A stretch of DNA of 64,000 nt from Legionella_C sp048541585 (GCF_048541585.1 NZ_CP183307.1:1-64000), one strand, 5' to 3'; shown: positions 18,164 through 28,429, counted from the stretch's first letter. Translations and numbers: made by a program. The notes: generated by a model from the sequence alone, not told the origin.

Positions 18164-18872
18164 ATCTTTCTATGTCGCGCTGGCTTTATTATCAACGGCC
18201 GCAATCGGAGCTAACAGCATCCAAGTCAAAGATAATAGCGACATTGCCTTAACTTTAAGTCAGGGTAATTACAATAGGATTGTAGTCAAGAACGATAGAA
18301 TCATCGAAGCGGTGTTTCCGCCCAATGCCATGGCCATTAAACGCGATGAGCAAGATGGGTCTGTGTATGTCATGCTTGCAACACGTAATCCCTTTACCTT
18401 GTTTTTAACCACGGAAGGGGGCCGACATTTTTCAGCAACTTTAACCGGTGATGAGTCCTTAGGTAAGACGATTGAGCTCATTGCCTCACAGGCGGCGCTC
18501 TCTACTGCAGCAACAAGCCCTCTTAAGTCAACTCCAAAAACAAAGAAAGAAGATGCCGTTCCTGAAGCAATTCTTGCGCTTTTAAATCATATGGAGCAGC
18601 ACAAGCCATTTGCCGATGTGAGTGTAAAACGTCAATGGGGACGCGTTGAGCGTTGGGCAAAAGGATTAACTCTCGTTCCTAAAGAGACTTGGAATAGCAA
18701 ACTTTTAAAGGGGGAAATTATTGAATTGTATAACGGTGGTAAAGCGTCTTTGACGTTAGCACAAACGTGGTTTGCAAAAGAGGGAACCTTGGCGATTAAA
18801 TTTTCCAAATCCTCCATTGCGCCAGGCGAGCGTGCTCTATTGTATCGCGTGCAAGGAGTGGGCCATGGCTAG
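18156..18872 (+). CDS. traK: TraK secretin-like outer-membrane component
   Basis: The 238-residue protein has a signal peptide (KSFYVALALLSTAAIGANSI). Its body matches TraK: NRIVVKNDRIIEAVFPPNAM, VYVMLATRNPFTLFLTTEGG and a C-terminal domain ending WFAKEGTLAIKFSK...ERALLYRV. TraK is the VirB9-like/secretin-like part of the F-type outer-membrane core with TraB and TraV. It overlaps traE upstream and traB downstream, indicating translational coupling. Confidence 0.9.
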   Translation: MRKSFYVALALLSTAAIGANSIQVKDNSDIALTLSQGNYNRIVVKNDRIIEAVFPPNAMAIKRDEQDGSVYVMLATRNPFTLFLTTEGGRHFSATLTGDESLGKTIELIASQAALSTAATSPLKSTPKTKKEDAVPEAILALLNHMEQHKPFADVSVKRQWGRVERWAKGLTLVPKETWNSKLLKGEIIELYNGGKASLTLAQTWFAKEGTLAIKFSKSSIAPGERALLYRVQGVGHG

Positions 18873-20231
18873 GTGGCAATTAAATAAGCAAGTGTTGGGT
18901 CGCCAGGTGCGAACGTTAATTGTCGTAGGAAGTGGCCTTTTGTGTCTCGTTGCCGTGATGATTGTGTTATTAGCAGAGGGGCGTCCGAAAAAAAGTGAAG
19001 CGCAAAAAAAATCAGTTGATTTAACAGGCATCGTTGAAGAATCGTTTACAGAAGCGGCCACAGACAATGCACTTACCGCTCAGCAAACAGAACTTCAATC
19101 ATTAAAAAAACAACTCGGTGAATTAACACTTTATCTTAAAACCATGAATGATGCGCATCAAAAAGAATTGCAAGCGCAAAAGAAGAACTTACCTCGAAGG
19201 TGCAGGCGCTGATTTTAGCCCAGCAGGAAAAACAACCGGCAGTAGAGCAAAACAAGGAGCCCGTGCCTTTAAACAAGGTGCAAAACCCGCAACTATGGCA
19301 TAACCCCAATACGTATGCCATGACTACGAAGATAAAGGGTGGAACTACCTTATCTGATGCTAATCCTCGCATCCATACGGTGTCCTTTCGCCCTAAACGC
19401 CGTCTTACAAAAGCACGCTCTATTTATCTAAGTCCCGCGCATTACGTCCCATCTAATACGTCTGTACGAGCGGTTATTTTAGGGGGCGCTGATGCTGATG
19501 CTTCAGTCAATGGCCAATCAAAAAATAATGGTGTGATGCTTTTTAAATTTTTAGAAGACGGTACTTTGCCTAATGGAGCACGTTCCCATCTTAAAGGCTG
19601 TCGCGTCAGTGCCAATTCTTACGGCGATATTTCAAGCGAGCGCGCGTTTGCGACCCTTTATCGCTTGTCTTGCGCGCATCCCGGTCAGCCCATCATTGAT
19701 AAAGAAGTGACCGGCTGGGTGTTTTTCAATGGTAAGGTGGGTATTAAAGGTAAACCCTTAATGAGGGATAACAAAGTCATGACTTGGGCGGGGATAAGTG
19801 GTGCCTTATCTGGTATTGCTCAAGCGGCACAATACGCCCAAAGTGTGCAAAATATTGGGCCCTATGGCGCAAGTTCTGTGGTACCAAGTAGTCAAATTGC
19901 ACCGTTTGCCGCCTATGGTGGCGCATCCAAAGCCGCCGATACCTTATCGGCCTATTACGTGAAACGCGCTGAACAATACCATCCCGTCATTCAAGTAGGA
20001 AGCGGCAATGTGGTCACGATTGTCTTTAAAGACGGGTTTTACTTAGAGCCCGATGAAGACAAGCGTCAACACGCACTGCAGACGTTGAAAGCCGCGCAAG
20101 TTACCCAATCACTCATCGCTAATCAAGAGGAGAATGAAACCTCTGAGATGAACTTTACGGTTCCCCCTGAGGTCTTAGGAAAAATTGACCGGATGAATAC
20201 GTTAAGCCGCAATGAAGGAGGCGGGTTTTGA
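18865..20231 (+). pseudogene. traB: TraB core-complex scaffold, frameshifted
   Basis: It starts at ATG 18865 inside the traK end (MARWQLNKQVLGRQ), with one transmembrane helix (LIVVGSGLLCLVAVMIVLL) and a coiled coil (LQSLKKQLGELTLYLKTM). The frame breaks at about 19185 (QAQKK) and continues in the next frame with VQALILAQQEKQPAVE. The large periplasmic VirB10-like domain follows: SVRAVILGGADAD, LKGCRVSANSYGDISSERAF, GKVGIKGKPLMRDNK and ISGALSGIAQAAQ. One A missing from 'aagaagaac' explains the break. TraB spans inner and outer membranes in the F transferosome. The total is about 455 residues. Confidence 0.87.
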
Positions 20232-20524
20232 TGATAAAGCATGCACTTTTTGTCTTAATGCCTATTCTTTTTGGCCTTATGTCGGGTTGTGGCACGATGA
20301 ATTCTGATTTCAGTTGTCATGCTACCGCAGGTGACAGTTGTTTGACCATTGAACAGGTCGATGCCATGACCCGATTTGCGGATGAGGTGGCACCGCCACG
20401 TTCAAAACGCACTAAGATACGTCAAGAATTTAACCACGCTAATCATCTTGGGAAAATCATTAAACAACCGAATGGCCATTCGGTATGGATTGCACAACAT
20501 GTGGAGGAGAAATTATGGGTGTAG
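20231..20524 (+). CDS. traV: TraV outer-membrane lipoprotein
   Basis: The 97-residue protein has a lipoprotein signal ending in LMSGC. It carries the TraV Cys pattern FSCHATAGDSCLTIEQVDAM and a C-terminal WIAQHVEEK, like the WIAP end of F TraV. It is shorter than F TraV (171 residues), lacking much of the middle. TraV anchors the TraB/TraK core ring. The start ATG overlaps the traB stop, and its 3' end overlaps traC by 10 bp. Confidence 0.85.
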   Translation: MIKHALFVLMPILFGLMSGCGTMNSDFSCHATAGDSCLTIEQVDAMTRFADEVAPPRSKRTKIRQEFNHANHLGKIIKQPNGHSVWIAQHVEEKLWV

Positions 20525-23112
20525 ACTTCACTGTTTGGCGTGATAAAGCACGCGAGTTATTGCATCGCGCTACCACTTCACTTGGGGAAACAGCGAGTAC
20601 TAAACCTGCATCTTGTCGTGCAGAGAGTAGGGCACAGGCCTCTTATGCGATGGATTTACCCTCCATTAAAGCCCTTTTACCTTATGAAACCATCAATGAC
20701 GCAGGCTTTTTTGTCAATCGCAATTCAATGGGCTTTGGTTTAGAGCTCATGCCTATGGCGGGGGCCGATGAATCCTTAATGAAGAGTCTCTCACAACTGT
20801 TTAAAAACAAATTAACTGCAGGCACCGATTGCACCGTACTTTTGTATAAACATCCGTGGCTTGGCGACACACTGTTACAAAACTATGAACCCATTTTAAA
20901 GCAAGGCGGCATTTATGCGGAACTTGCGCGTTTTAGTCTTAAATACCACTTAAATGCCATTAAAAAAGGGTATAAAAATGGCCGCAATGTTCCAGCGGGA
21001 TTAAGTGATTATTGTGTCTATCTCTTCATGTCAAGGCCGCTTAACGCCGAGTCGATGCATGCACTTCACTTATTAAGAGAGGATTTTGAATCCGAACTTA
21101 AAGTCGCAGGATTTGGTTTTAAGCGCTTAGAGGCCGAGTATTTTAAGCTACTGATGCGGGCACTAATTTCACCCAATTTTAATGAATTCACCTGGCCTGT
21201 GATAGAGGAAACTCAAGGCTTTATTGCCGAGACAATCCCGTGTCCCTCTACGATGATTGAAATTGGGGATGAGGCGATTGACGTATCCATTATTGATGCA
21301 AATGCTGAAAACGTCTGCACTCGTGTGGTTAATTGCGAGTTAAGTCACTATCCAAGTGCGCCCTTTGCGCTGTGGCAAACCCCAGATTTATTCGCCAATC
21401 TATTGCAACCTGAGCAAGGCATACAATGTCCTTTTGTGATTTCATTTACCGTGCGAGGGGTCAATCAGGAAATCATAAAAAAGCGCGCTAAAGCACGGGC
21501 TAAATCCTTAGACGCCAATAACAATGCCATTCAATCCTTCATTAATCCATCTATCCGTGAAGAAGCTTCTGAATGGAAATTTGTGCACAAACATGCCTCT
21601 AAAGGTGAATTGCATCTTTTACCTTCTTTTTACAATGTTGTGCTGTATACCACCAAACATCAAGAACGCGAACATGTTGCCAAAGCGATTGCAAGTTTTA
21701 GGCAACTAGGATTTACGTTAACGCAAAGCCGCTGCAAGCAATGGTTAAGGTTTTTAAGTAGTCTTCCTTTTATGCTTACGGAGGGATTTTTTTCAAGTCT
21801 TGAGTTGCTTGGTATGACTAAAAAGCTCACGCACACCAATGTCGCTAACCTTTTGCCAGTCGTCGCTGATTTTAAAGGCGCAAGAGATGGACTCATTGTG
21901 CCGACTTACCGGCATCAGTTGTTTTATTTAAATACCTTTGATGACAGGGTTTTACCCATTACCAATTTTAATCGGCTCACGGTGGCCTCTACAGGTGCGG
22001 GTAAATCCTTCTTTGAGCAAGCACAAATCTTAGATGGGTTGTCCCGTGGCCAGCAGATTTTTGTCATTGACTTAGGCGGCTCTTATAAGCATTTATGTAA
22101 GATGGTCGGTGGCAGCTATATTGATGTCTCTACCCTTTCCTTAAACCCTTTTACCCTGTTTGATTTTGATGGGATTACGGACATTAAGGGGGAGCAAGTC
22201 AACGATTACATTCAAATTAGAGATTTGCTCGCGATTATGGCCAGTCCCTCAGAGCCCTTAAGCGAAGTACAAAAAGCCTGGTTGCTGGATGCGGTGACTT
22301 ATTGCTGGAAAGCACGGGGACGGCGCGCCAAAATGGATGATGTGTTAAGTGAACTTCAGCGGATGTTAGAAAGGCCTGAATCTCAAGGTGACCAACGGCT
22401 TAACGATTTAACTATCTTGCTTGGCAAATACGGCAGTCACGGACTTTACGGTCATTTATTTAATAGTGATACGCCACTGCTTAACGAGTCTAATTTCATC
22501 GTCCTTGAAATGGGGGAGCTTGAATCAAATCCTGAGCTTCTCACCATCGTTATGTTTGTCATGATTGTCATTATTCAGGGGCAATTTTATCACGCCGATA
22601 GAAAGCGCGAAAAACGTTGCATTATTGATGAAGCTTGGCGGTTTTTAGCACGTGGCTCAAATCCCGTGTGCGCCAGTTTTATCGAGCAGGGTTTTCGTAC
22701 AGCTAGAAAACACAGGGGCGGTTTTACCGTCATCACCCAAAATCTTCTCGATACCATGAACACCATTCAAGGTCGTGCCATTGCAGCAAGCGCTGACACT
22801 AAAATCATTATGCGTCAGGGCTCATTTAAGCACTACCTTGAAGAACACCCAAAACATTTTAACCCCTTACAGGTTAAAGTGATTGAATCCTTTGGTGAGG
22901 CCAAAACGCAAGGCTTTTCCAATCTCATGATTCAATTCGGTCAAGTGACCACGTTTCATCGTTATTTTTGCGACCCTTTTTCTCGTGTCCTTTTTTCTAC
23001 CTCAGGCGATGAAGTAAGTGACATTGAGTCGTTGACAAAACAGGGGATGGCGTTAAGTGAGGCAATCGAGCAGGTGGCGCAAAAATACTATGGAGAAGAG
23101 TTATGCGATTAA
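20515..23112 (+). CDS. traC: TraC T4SS ATPase
   Basis: The start is ATG 20515 with a strong GGAGGAG upstream. The 865-residue VirB4-like ATPase has an N-terminal TraC domain (about 40-400), Walker A ASTGAGKSFFEQ (about 497-508), Walker B RCIIDEAWRFL, and downstream FRTARKHRGGFTVITQNLLD (the VirB4 'TQ' motif). TraC energises pilus assembly and is essential for transfer. The frame is complete, with no frameshift. It overlaps traV and trbI. Confidence 0.95.
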   Translation: MGVDFTVWRDKARELLHRATTSLGETASTKPASCRAESRAQASYAMDLPSIKALLPYETINDAGFFVNRNSMGFGLELMPMAGADESLMKSLSQLFKNKLTAGTDCTVLLYKHPWLGDTLLQNYEPILKQGGIYAELARFSLKYHLNAIKKGYKNGRNVPAGLSDYCVYLFMSRPLNAESMHALHLLREDFESELKVAGFGFKRLEAEYFKLLMRALISPNFNEFTWPVIEETQGFIAETIPCPSTMIEIGDEAIDVSIIDANAENVCTRVVNCELSHYPSAPFALWQTPDLFANLLQPEQGIQCPFVISFTVRGVNQEIIKKRAKARAKSLDANNNAIQSFINPSIREEASEWKFVHKHASKGELHLLPSFYNVVLYTTKHQEREHVAKAIASFRQLGFTLTQSRCKQWLRFLSSLPFMLTEGFFSSLELLGMTKKLTHTNVANLLPVVADFKGARDGLIVPTYRHQLFYLNTFDDRVLPITNFNRLTVASTGAGKSFFEQAQILDGLSRGQQIFVIDLGGSYKHLCKMVGGSYIDVSTLSLNPFTLFDFDGITDIKGEQVNDYIQIRDLLAIMASPSEPLSEVQKAWLLDAVTYCWKARGRRAKMDDVLSELQRMLERPESQGDQRLNDLTILLGKYGSHGLYGHLFNSDTPLLNESNFIVLEMGELESNPELLTIVMFVMIVIIQGQFYHADRKREKRCIIDEAWRFLARGSNPVCASFIEQGFRTARKHRGGFTVITQNLLDTMNTIQGRAIAASADTKIIMRQGSFKHYLEEHPKHFNPLQVKVIESFGEAKTQGFSNLMIQFGQVTTFHRYFCDPFSRVLFSTSGDEVSDIESLTKQGMALSEAIEQVAQKYYGEELCD

Positions 23113-23438
23113 TGTCTTTTCTTCTGGGGTCTACCTTAGCGCTTTGTGTTTTAGGTAGCCTTTTTTATGGCATGCGTCATCAACAATCGGTTATGACCTT
23201 TGATAAGGACGTGATTCAAGGCCAATTTATTCGCCAATTGGCAGAGGTAGGCGCGAATGAGTCGCAAGTAGAACTATCCACCAGACGCTTTAATGCAGTA
23301 CTTCATCGAGTGCTTGCGGGCTTAGCGCAGCAAAAGAAGGTCATTATTTTAAGAAAATCGGATGTGTTTGCTGGTGGGGTAGATATTACCGATGAGGTGA
23401 TTTTAAAGTGTCATGAGGCAATGAGGGTAAAGTCATGA
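23103..23438 (+). CDS. trbI: TrbI F-type transfer protein
   Basis: The 111-residue protein has an N-terminal membrane anchor (LMSFLLGSTLALCVLGSLF) and a periplasmic part, IRQLAEVGANESQVELSTRRF followed by KVIILRKSDVFAGGVDITDEV. This is the characteristic TrbI pattern ('vilv..AV..Ga.DIT..v'). TrbI affects pilus retraction in F and is found between traC and traW. It overlaps traC by 10 bp and traW by 4 bp. Confidence 0.8.
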   Translation: MRLMSFLLGSTLALCVLGSLFYGMRHQQSVMTFDKDVIQGQFIRQLAEVGANESQVELSTRRFNAVLHRVLAGLAQQKKVIILRKSDVFAGGVDITDEVILKCHEAMRVKS

Positions 23439-24070
23439 ACCTTCTTTGCTTCTTAGTCTTTCTAGGGTTATCAATTGGACAAAGTCATGCCAAATCCTTT
23501 GGGGTTGTCGGTGAAGTCTTTCCGGTGGCTGAAAAAAGCTTTTTGATGTTGATTGAAGAGCGGCTAGCTGTTTTGAAGGCGAGTGGAGCGCTTGACGCTA
23601 TAAATAAGCGTTGGGTTCAAACGGCAGCTGAGCATGCTAATAGACCTGTAACGTTGGCACTTTCACGTGCCACAGCCTTTGCCGAGTATAAGTTTACTCC
23701 TGAAGTGACCTTAAGCCAGGATATTACAGATGCCGGAGGTCGTGTTTTGTTTGCTCGCGGCACAACGGTCAATGCCCTCGCCGAACTACCTGCTTATCAA
23801 CCCTGTTGGTTGTTTTTTAATGCCGATGATGTCGCACAACTTCATTGGGCCGCGCAGCAAAAAACAAGCTGTCCTAATCCTAAATTTATTCTCACCGGTG
23901 GAGCTATCAATACAACCGAGACAAGGTTGCAAGCGATTATTTATTTTGACCAGGGCGGGCGTATCACACGCAAGCTTCATATAGCCCATGTGCCGGCCAA
24001 AGTAACACGCCACCAAAACGAGTTAGTCATTCAGGAGGTTGCGATTAAGGAGAATGGCGATGTGCTTTAA
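23435..24070 (+). CDS. traW: TraW pilus assembly protein
   Basis: The 211-residue periplasmic protein has a signal peptide (LLCFLVFLGLSIGQSHAKS), followed by FGVVGEVFPVAEKSFLMLIE, typical of TraW. It also has DITDAGGRVLFARGTTVNAL, CWLFFNADD and ARITRKLHI-like sequence near the C-terminus. TraW works with TrbC and TraU in pilus extension. The stop overlaps the traU start. Confidence 0.9.
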   Translation: MNLLCFLVFLGLSIGQSHAKSFGVVGEVFPVAEKSFLMLIEERLAVLKASGALDAINKRWVQTAAEHANRPVTLALSRATAFAEYKFTPEVTLSQDITDAGGRVLFARGTTVNALAELPAYQPCWLFFNADDVAQLHWAAQQKTSCPNPKFILTGGAINTTETRLQAIIYFDQGGRITRKLHIAHVPAKVTRHQNELVIQEVAIKENGDVL

Positions 24071-25043
24071 ATCCGTTTTATTTATGATGATGTTTATCAC
24101 ATCCCTCACGGTCAATGCCCGCCAATGCACCGGGCATTTTGTCAATCCTTTAACCGATGTTTGTTGGCGTTGTTTGTTTCCTTTATCCATCGGCAATACC
24201 AAGGTGGTCCATTCCTCGCTGCCAGATACTGAAAATGCAGAGAGTCCTATCGGTGTTTGTCCAACCACTGTTGGTGCGCGCGTTGGGTTAAATATTGGTT
24301 TTTGGGAACCGATGGCGCTTACCGATGTGACCGATACGCCCTATTGCCTAGTTAATCTAGGGGGTACGAAATTAAATTTAGGGTTAAAGCAGGGAAGAGG
24401 TGGCCGTCATGTGGTCGGCAATGGGCAGCAACGCGCCTTTTTCCATGTGCATTGGTATAAATATCCCCTTATTAATTGGATGAATCTTATTACCTCCGTT
24501 GGCTGTCTGCAACAAGGTGATTTTGACATTGCTTATTTAACTGAACTTGACCCAACTTGGATGGACTCCGAGATGAGCTTTGTGTTAAGTCCTGAATCGG
24601 TGCTTTTTGGTAATCCAATTGCGGCAAGCGCTTGTGCTTCGGATGCGCTCTCTTCCACGTTAACGAATAAACCCCTTGATAGTCTTTTTTGGTGTGCGGG
24701 TAGCCAAGGAACGCATTACCCCATGACAGGGCACGTCAATGCCTCGATATCACCTGTGCAAACCGCGCTTTTGTTAACAGAGCGTATGAATTACAAAATG
24801 CATCGCGAGTGGCTGGTATCTGATTCAAGCCCACAGTTAGGCGCGATTTGCATTGAACATCATTACGCGATGACGCCTAAATCACGTTACCGCTATGAGC
24901 TAGTAAATCAGGTGGCCGATGGCAAGCACTGTTACGCTTCAGGCCACAGCACGCTTACTTGGGAGGCGGGAAAAATTAAATCCCACACGCCTGACCAATA
25001 CGGCTTTTTAGTGTGGCGAAAACGCAATTGCACCTTTTTGTGA
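24060..25043 (+). CDS. traU: TraU mating-pair formation protein
   Basis: The preferred start is ATG 24060, about 7 bp after an AAGGAG site; ATG 24054 in the same frame is too close to it. The 327-residue Cys-rich periplasmic protein has a signal peptide and TraU hallmarks: LTDVCWRCLFPLSIG, GVNIGFWEP-like VGLNIGFWEPMALTDVT, PYCLVNLGG, and ASDALSSTLTNKPLDSLFWC. TraU is needed for DNA transfer more than for pilus assembly. The C-terminus ends GFLVWRKRNCTFL. Confidence 0.93.
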   Translation: MCFKSVLFMMMFITSLTVNARQCTGHFVNPLTDVCWRCLFPLSIGNTKVVHSSLPDTENAESPIGVCPTTVGARVGLNIGFWEPMALTDVTDTPYCLVNLGGTKLNLGLKQGRGGRHVVGNGQQRAFFHVHWYKYPLINWMNLITSVGCLQQGDFDIAYLTELDPTWMDSEMSFVLSPESVLFGNPIAASACASDALSSTLTNKPLDSLFWCAGSQGTHYPMTGHVNASISPVQTALLLTERMNYKMHREWLVSDSSPQLGAICIEHHYAMTPKSRYRYELVNQVADGKHCYASGHSTLTWEAGKIKSHTPDQYGFLVWRKRNCTFL

Positions 25044-25056
25044 GTTGGAGGCCAGA

Positions 25057-25479
25057 ATGATTAAACAAAGTTTAGCGGTGCTGATAGGGTGCTTAACCAC
25101 GCCAACATTGATGGCAACAACGCTATCACTCCTGGTCAGTTTTTCCATGCCCACTAATCTCTTAGAGGAAACGTTAAAAGAAAGTAGTCGCCTGGGCATT
25201 CCTGTTTATTTAAATGGCCTCTATCACGATTCCATGCGAGACACCGCCTTGAAAATAATGGCCTTAAGTGAGCAGGTACCTAACTTAAATCTTCAAATCG
25301 ACCCCACGTTATTTGAGCGCTTTGGGATTACAGAGGTGCCTGCGTTAATCGCGGATAATGGCGCGACATTTGATGTGATTTATGGTCATTTGCCCATTCG
25401 GGAAGGATTAGCGCGCATGGCAGGACGGGGCGATAGCGGCTTATCTGTATTTGACGCTCGGAGGATAACTGGTGACTAA
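25057..25479 (+). CDS. trbC: TrbC pilus assembly protein
   Basis: The start is ATG 25057 behind TTGGAGG. The 140-residue protein has a signal peptide and the F-type TrbC domain, LSLLVSFSMPTNLLEETLKE...GIPVYLNGL...QIDPTLFERFGITEVPALI. This is a thioredoxin-like fold without CxxC. It interacts with TraW in pilus assembly and is often fused to TraW in other plasmids. It overlaps traN by 8 bp. Confidence 0.9.
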   Translation: MIKQSLAVLIGCLTTPTLMATTLSLLVSFSMPTNLLEETLKESSRLGIPVYLNGLYHDSMRDTALKIMALSEQVPNLNLQIDPTLFERFGITEVPALIADNGATFDVIYGHLPIREGLARMAGRGDSGLSVFDARRITGD

Positions 25480-27175
25480 AATCCTATCCTTCTTATTGTG
25501 CAGCCTTTTATGTAATGCCGCTTTTTCAGGAAGTGCTGCGGATGCCAACGAGGCACGAAACCAAGCCTTGCAGTGGCTTAAGCAGTTTAACCCGCAAACG
25601 ATTATAAAGGAGTATTCAGACCACCCACCAGAAGCCAATATTACGGCGCCTGAAGGCACAAACCCCTTGCCACAATTAGGAAGTCAGCGAGCAACGCTTA
25701 ATGAAACAGCAGCAACAGTGCTCTCCCAAGCGTCCCGTCCTCATCTTAAAGCCAATCCCCGCGCCTTAGAGATGCAATATGCTGAAACGTTATTGTCCGA
25801 GGCAGATGGGGTTTTAGAGGGTAAATGCTACGAGCAACCGGCGCATTGTCAAATGGACTTTACAACAAAAACATGTGAGGACAAGACGACTTATCGCCAA
25901 GAGCGCTGTGGCAGTACATTAAATATTAGTACTAAAACGGCAACCCAAACCGTCAATCGCTATCTCTTTTATGAGAATAAGTCTGGTACTGAAATGCTTC
26001 GCAAAACAATACATTTAAACGCGTGTGATGCAGAAACGCCGCCACCTTTGTGTTTGGCAACTAATCTCATAACAGTAAGCGCACAATGCATTCGCTTAAC
26101 GGTACTTGTTACCCAAGGTGGACTCCCGTTAACGGTGCTTAAAGCCCCAAGTTGCCAAGACCCAACCGTGACGTTTGACTTATTGTGGGATGAGGCGGCT
26201 TTTGGTGGTACCGTGACTATTACCGCGGTTGAAAGTCAATTTGAAGACCACTGGCGTGCGGCAAATTGCACGTCCTTTGATGAGAAAATTAAAGAAGGGG
26301 CCTGTGTTATTACAGGGTCTGACTTATGTTTAGAGCCTAACACGAGTCGCATTATTGATGGCGTTGTAGTTTATCGTCCTTGTTGGGGAAAATATAGTGC
26401 TTATCAGTGTATTGATGGCTTAACCAGTACTTGTGAGCCCTTACTTTCAGAAGGTTGCTCGCAGGTTGACTCCCTGTGTACGCTTGCTAGCGAAAGACGA
26501 TGTGACGTATTTTTACAAACCTTTCGCTGTCCTGTTAATCACTGTTTTCCGAAACAAACGATTTGCCAGCCGAAACTAACTTGTGCTCAGGGCGAGTGTG
26601 CTGAAACCATCGATGAGGCGAGTGATGACATGGCCGAAGGACTCACGCGATTAGGCGCCTTGGCGGGCACCGCGGCGGATGTTTCGGTTAATCAAGTGAA
26701 TGTTGCGGAGCCTAAAATATTTGCAGGTGAGGTTAAAGAATGTGAATCCTTTCCCTTAGGTAGTCGAGATTGCTGTCGGGATAAAGGGTGGGGTAAATGG
26801 GTTATCCATTGTCCAAAGGAATTAAAAGCGTTACTCCAAGCAAAACGGGATAAACGAGTAAAAAAAATAGGTCGATATACGAAAATGGGGAAGAAACATT
26901 ATGTCTATTGTGTGTTCCCTTCAACCCTTGCAGGCCTTGTGCAAATTCAGGGACGGCTCAAACAGCTACATATTGATTTTGGTAAACCAAAATCGCCTGA
27001 TTGTCGAGGGCTAACACCTGAAGAGTTAGAGCGCATTCAATTTGATGCACTTGATTTATCGACATTAACCTCTGAATTTACCGAGCGCCATAAGTTACCT
27101 AACGCAACTGGAGTAGGTGCTTCTAACGAAGCTAAAATTGCACGGCTTTATCAAGAGGGTAAGGCCCATGATTAA
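25472..27175 (+). CDS. traN: TraN mating-pair stabilisation adhesin
   Basis: The 567-residue secreted protein has a signal peptide (ILSFLLCSLLCNAAFSGSA) and more than 30 cysteines. Its Cys-rich core includes CYEQPAHCQMDF, CEDKTTYRQERC, CVITGSDLCLEPN and CCRDKGWGKWVIHCPKE, typical of TraN. TraN is the outer-membrane adhesin that stabilises mating pairs and sets recipient specificity. Its C-terminal domain (RDKRVKKIGRYTKMGKKHYVY) matches the family too. The stop overlaps the traF start. Confidence 0.92.
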   Translation: MTKILSFLLCSLLCNAAFSGSAADANEARNQALQWLKQFNPQTIIKEYSDHPPEANITAPEGTNPLPQLGSQRATLNETAATVLSQASRPHLKANPRALEMQYAETLLSEADGVLEGKCYEQPAHCQMDFTTKTCEDKTTYRQERCGSTLNISTKTATQTVNRYLFYENKSGTEMLRKTIHLNACDAETPPPLCLATNLITVSAQCIRLTVLVTQGGLPLTVLKAPSCQDPTVTFDLLWDEAAFGGTVTITAVESQFEDHWRAANCTSFDEKIKEGACVITGSDLCLEPNTSRIIDGVVVYRPCWGKYSAYQCIDGLTSTCEPLLSEGCSQVDSLCTLASERRCDVFLQTFRCPVNHCFPKQTICQPKLTCAQGECAETIDEASDDMAEGLTRLGALAGTAADVSVNQVNVAEPKIFAGEVKECESFPLGSRDCCRDKGWGKWVIHCPKELKALLQAKRDKRVKKIGRYTKMGKKHYVYCVFPSTLAGLVQIQGRLKQLHIDFGKPKSPDCRGLTPEELERIQFDALDLSTLTSEFTERHKLPNATGVGASNEAKIARLYQEGKAHD

Positions 27176-27914
27176 AATAGTGATTTTACTCTCTTTATTA
27201 ATTACCCAGAGTTGGGCAACTGAAAATAAGCCGGCGGGCTTTCTTTGGTACGCTATAGAAAAAGAGAAAAAAAGTATTGAGAAGAAAAAACCCGCCGGTA
27301 TTCCTTTTAGGCACTTAAGTTATACCGAGCGTGATGCAATTTTGCGCTTCTACACTATGGAAGCGCTTCATAAAGCACGCTACACCAAAAAAGTTAAAGA
27401 TATGCGTGTTTTTTTAAGTCTTCAGGATTACTGGCTTAAAGAATCCTCTCGATTTAAATCATTGTTTCAACAAACGATGCTCACGCATCCTGAATATGAT
27501 TATGCCGTGACGCACCCAACCTCCAACCTTGGTAGCAAAATCACCGATGAGCTGCGCGAATCCCAAACGATAGAGGTGATTAATCGCTTATCCAAATCCC
27601 ACGGTTTGTTATTTTTTTATCGTGGTAAAAGTCCTTATGACATAAAACAAATCCCTATTATGGTTGATTTTTGCAGGCGTTTTAATATTTCTCTGATGCC
27701 TATTAGTGTGGATGGCGTTATCTCACCTGAACTCCTACATTCACGAATCGACAAGGGGCAAGCCAACCGATTGGGGGTGCGGTATTTTCCCGCCTTATTG
27801 CTGGTTAATCCAGTGAATCATCGCGTGGCGCCAATCGCCTATGGTCTAACCACCCAAGATGTGTTGATGGCGCGTATCAAGCAAGTAGCAACTCATTTTA
27901 AAGGAGACGAATGA
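27168..27914 (+). CDS. traF: TraF pilus assembly protein (thioredoxin-like)
   Basis: ATG 27168 overlaps the traN stop. The 248-residue periplasmic protein has a signal peptide (KIVILLSLLITQSWA), then GFLWYAIEKEK, a helical middle region, and a thioredoxin-like C-terminal domain (LLFFYRGKSPYDIKQIPIMV ... NRLGVRYFPALLLVNP). There is no CxxC, as in F TraF. It is required for pilus formation. Four-base overlap with trbB. Confidence 0.9.
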   Translation: MIKIVILLSLLITQSWATENKPAGFLWYAIEKEKKSIEKKKPAGIPFRHLSYTERDAILRFYTMEALHKARYTKKVKDMRVFLSLQDYWLKESSRFKSLFQQTMLTHPEYDYAVTHPTSNLGSKITDELRESQTIEVINRLSKSHGLLFFYRGKSPYDIKQIPIMVDFCRRFNISLMPISVDGVISPELLHSRIDKGQANRLGVRYFPALLLVNPVNHRVAPIAYGLTTQDVLMARIKQVATHFKGDE

Positions 27915-28429
27915 TGAGTAGGCCGATACTTTTAGGATTAGTCTTAGCATTAGCCTTTAATATCTTTAGCGCCGCAGCGTACGGCGCGCAATGGCTTGAT
28001 AACCTAATTGCGGAACTGGAAGAGTCTACTCTATACAAGAAAGTAAAGGCGAACAATCGAGAGGATAAAGGATTTTTTAGCACCCACGGATTGATTCTAT
28101 TTTACGATAGCAGTTGTCCGCATTGCCAACAATTCGCACCAATATTAAAACGGTGGGCAAATCATAATCAAGCAGACGTACTTCCTCTTTCGCTAGATAA
28201 TGAACCCCTACCTGAATTTCCAAACTATGCACCAGCCACTACAGAGTGGATTAACTTAGCCTTTGGCAGTAATGCTATTAATTATCCAGCCCTTTTTGTG
28301 GTTAACCGTAAAACAAGCACATTATATCCCGTGGGGTTTGGCTCAATGACAGAGGCTGAACTCAATGACCGTATGGCAACCCTTATCACTAAAATTCAAG
28401 TGTATGAGAACGAGAGAAGAATGCAATGA
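27911..28429 (+). CDS. trbB: TrbB disulfide isomerase-like protein
   Basis: The 172-residue protein has a signal peptide and a thioredoxin fold with a CPHC active site (YDSSCPHCQQFAPILKRW, about residues 62-79) and NYPALFVVNR. It resembles F TrbB, a periplasmic DsbC-like oxidoreductase. Given the very Cys-rich TraN and TraU nearby, it probably helps fold them. Overlaps of 4 bp with traF and traH. Confidence 0.87.
   Translation: MMSRPILLGLVLALAFNIFSAAAYGAQWLDNLIAELEESTLYKKVKANNREDKGFFSTHGLILFYDSSCPHCQQFAPILKRWANHNQADVLPLSLDNEPLPEFPNYAPATTEWINLAFGSNAINYPALFVVNRKTSTLYPVGFGSMTEAELNDRMATLITKIQVYENERRMQ

Noticed and set aside
23786..24016. Minus-strand frame inside traW
   Set aside because: Fully contained in a well-supported gene on the other strand.
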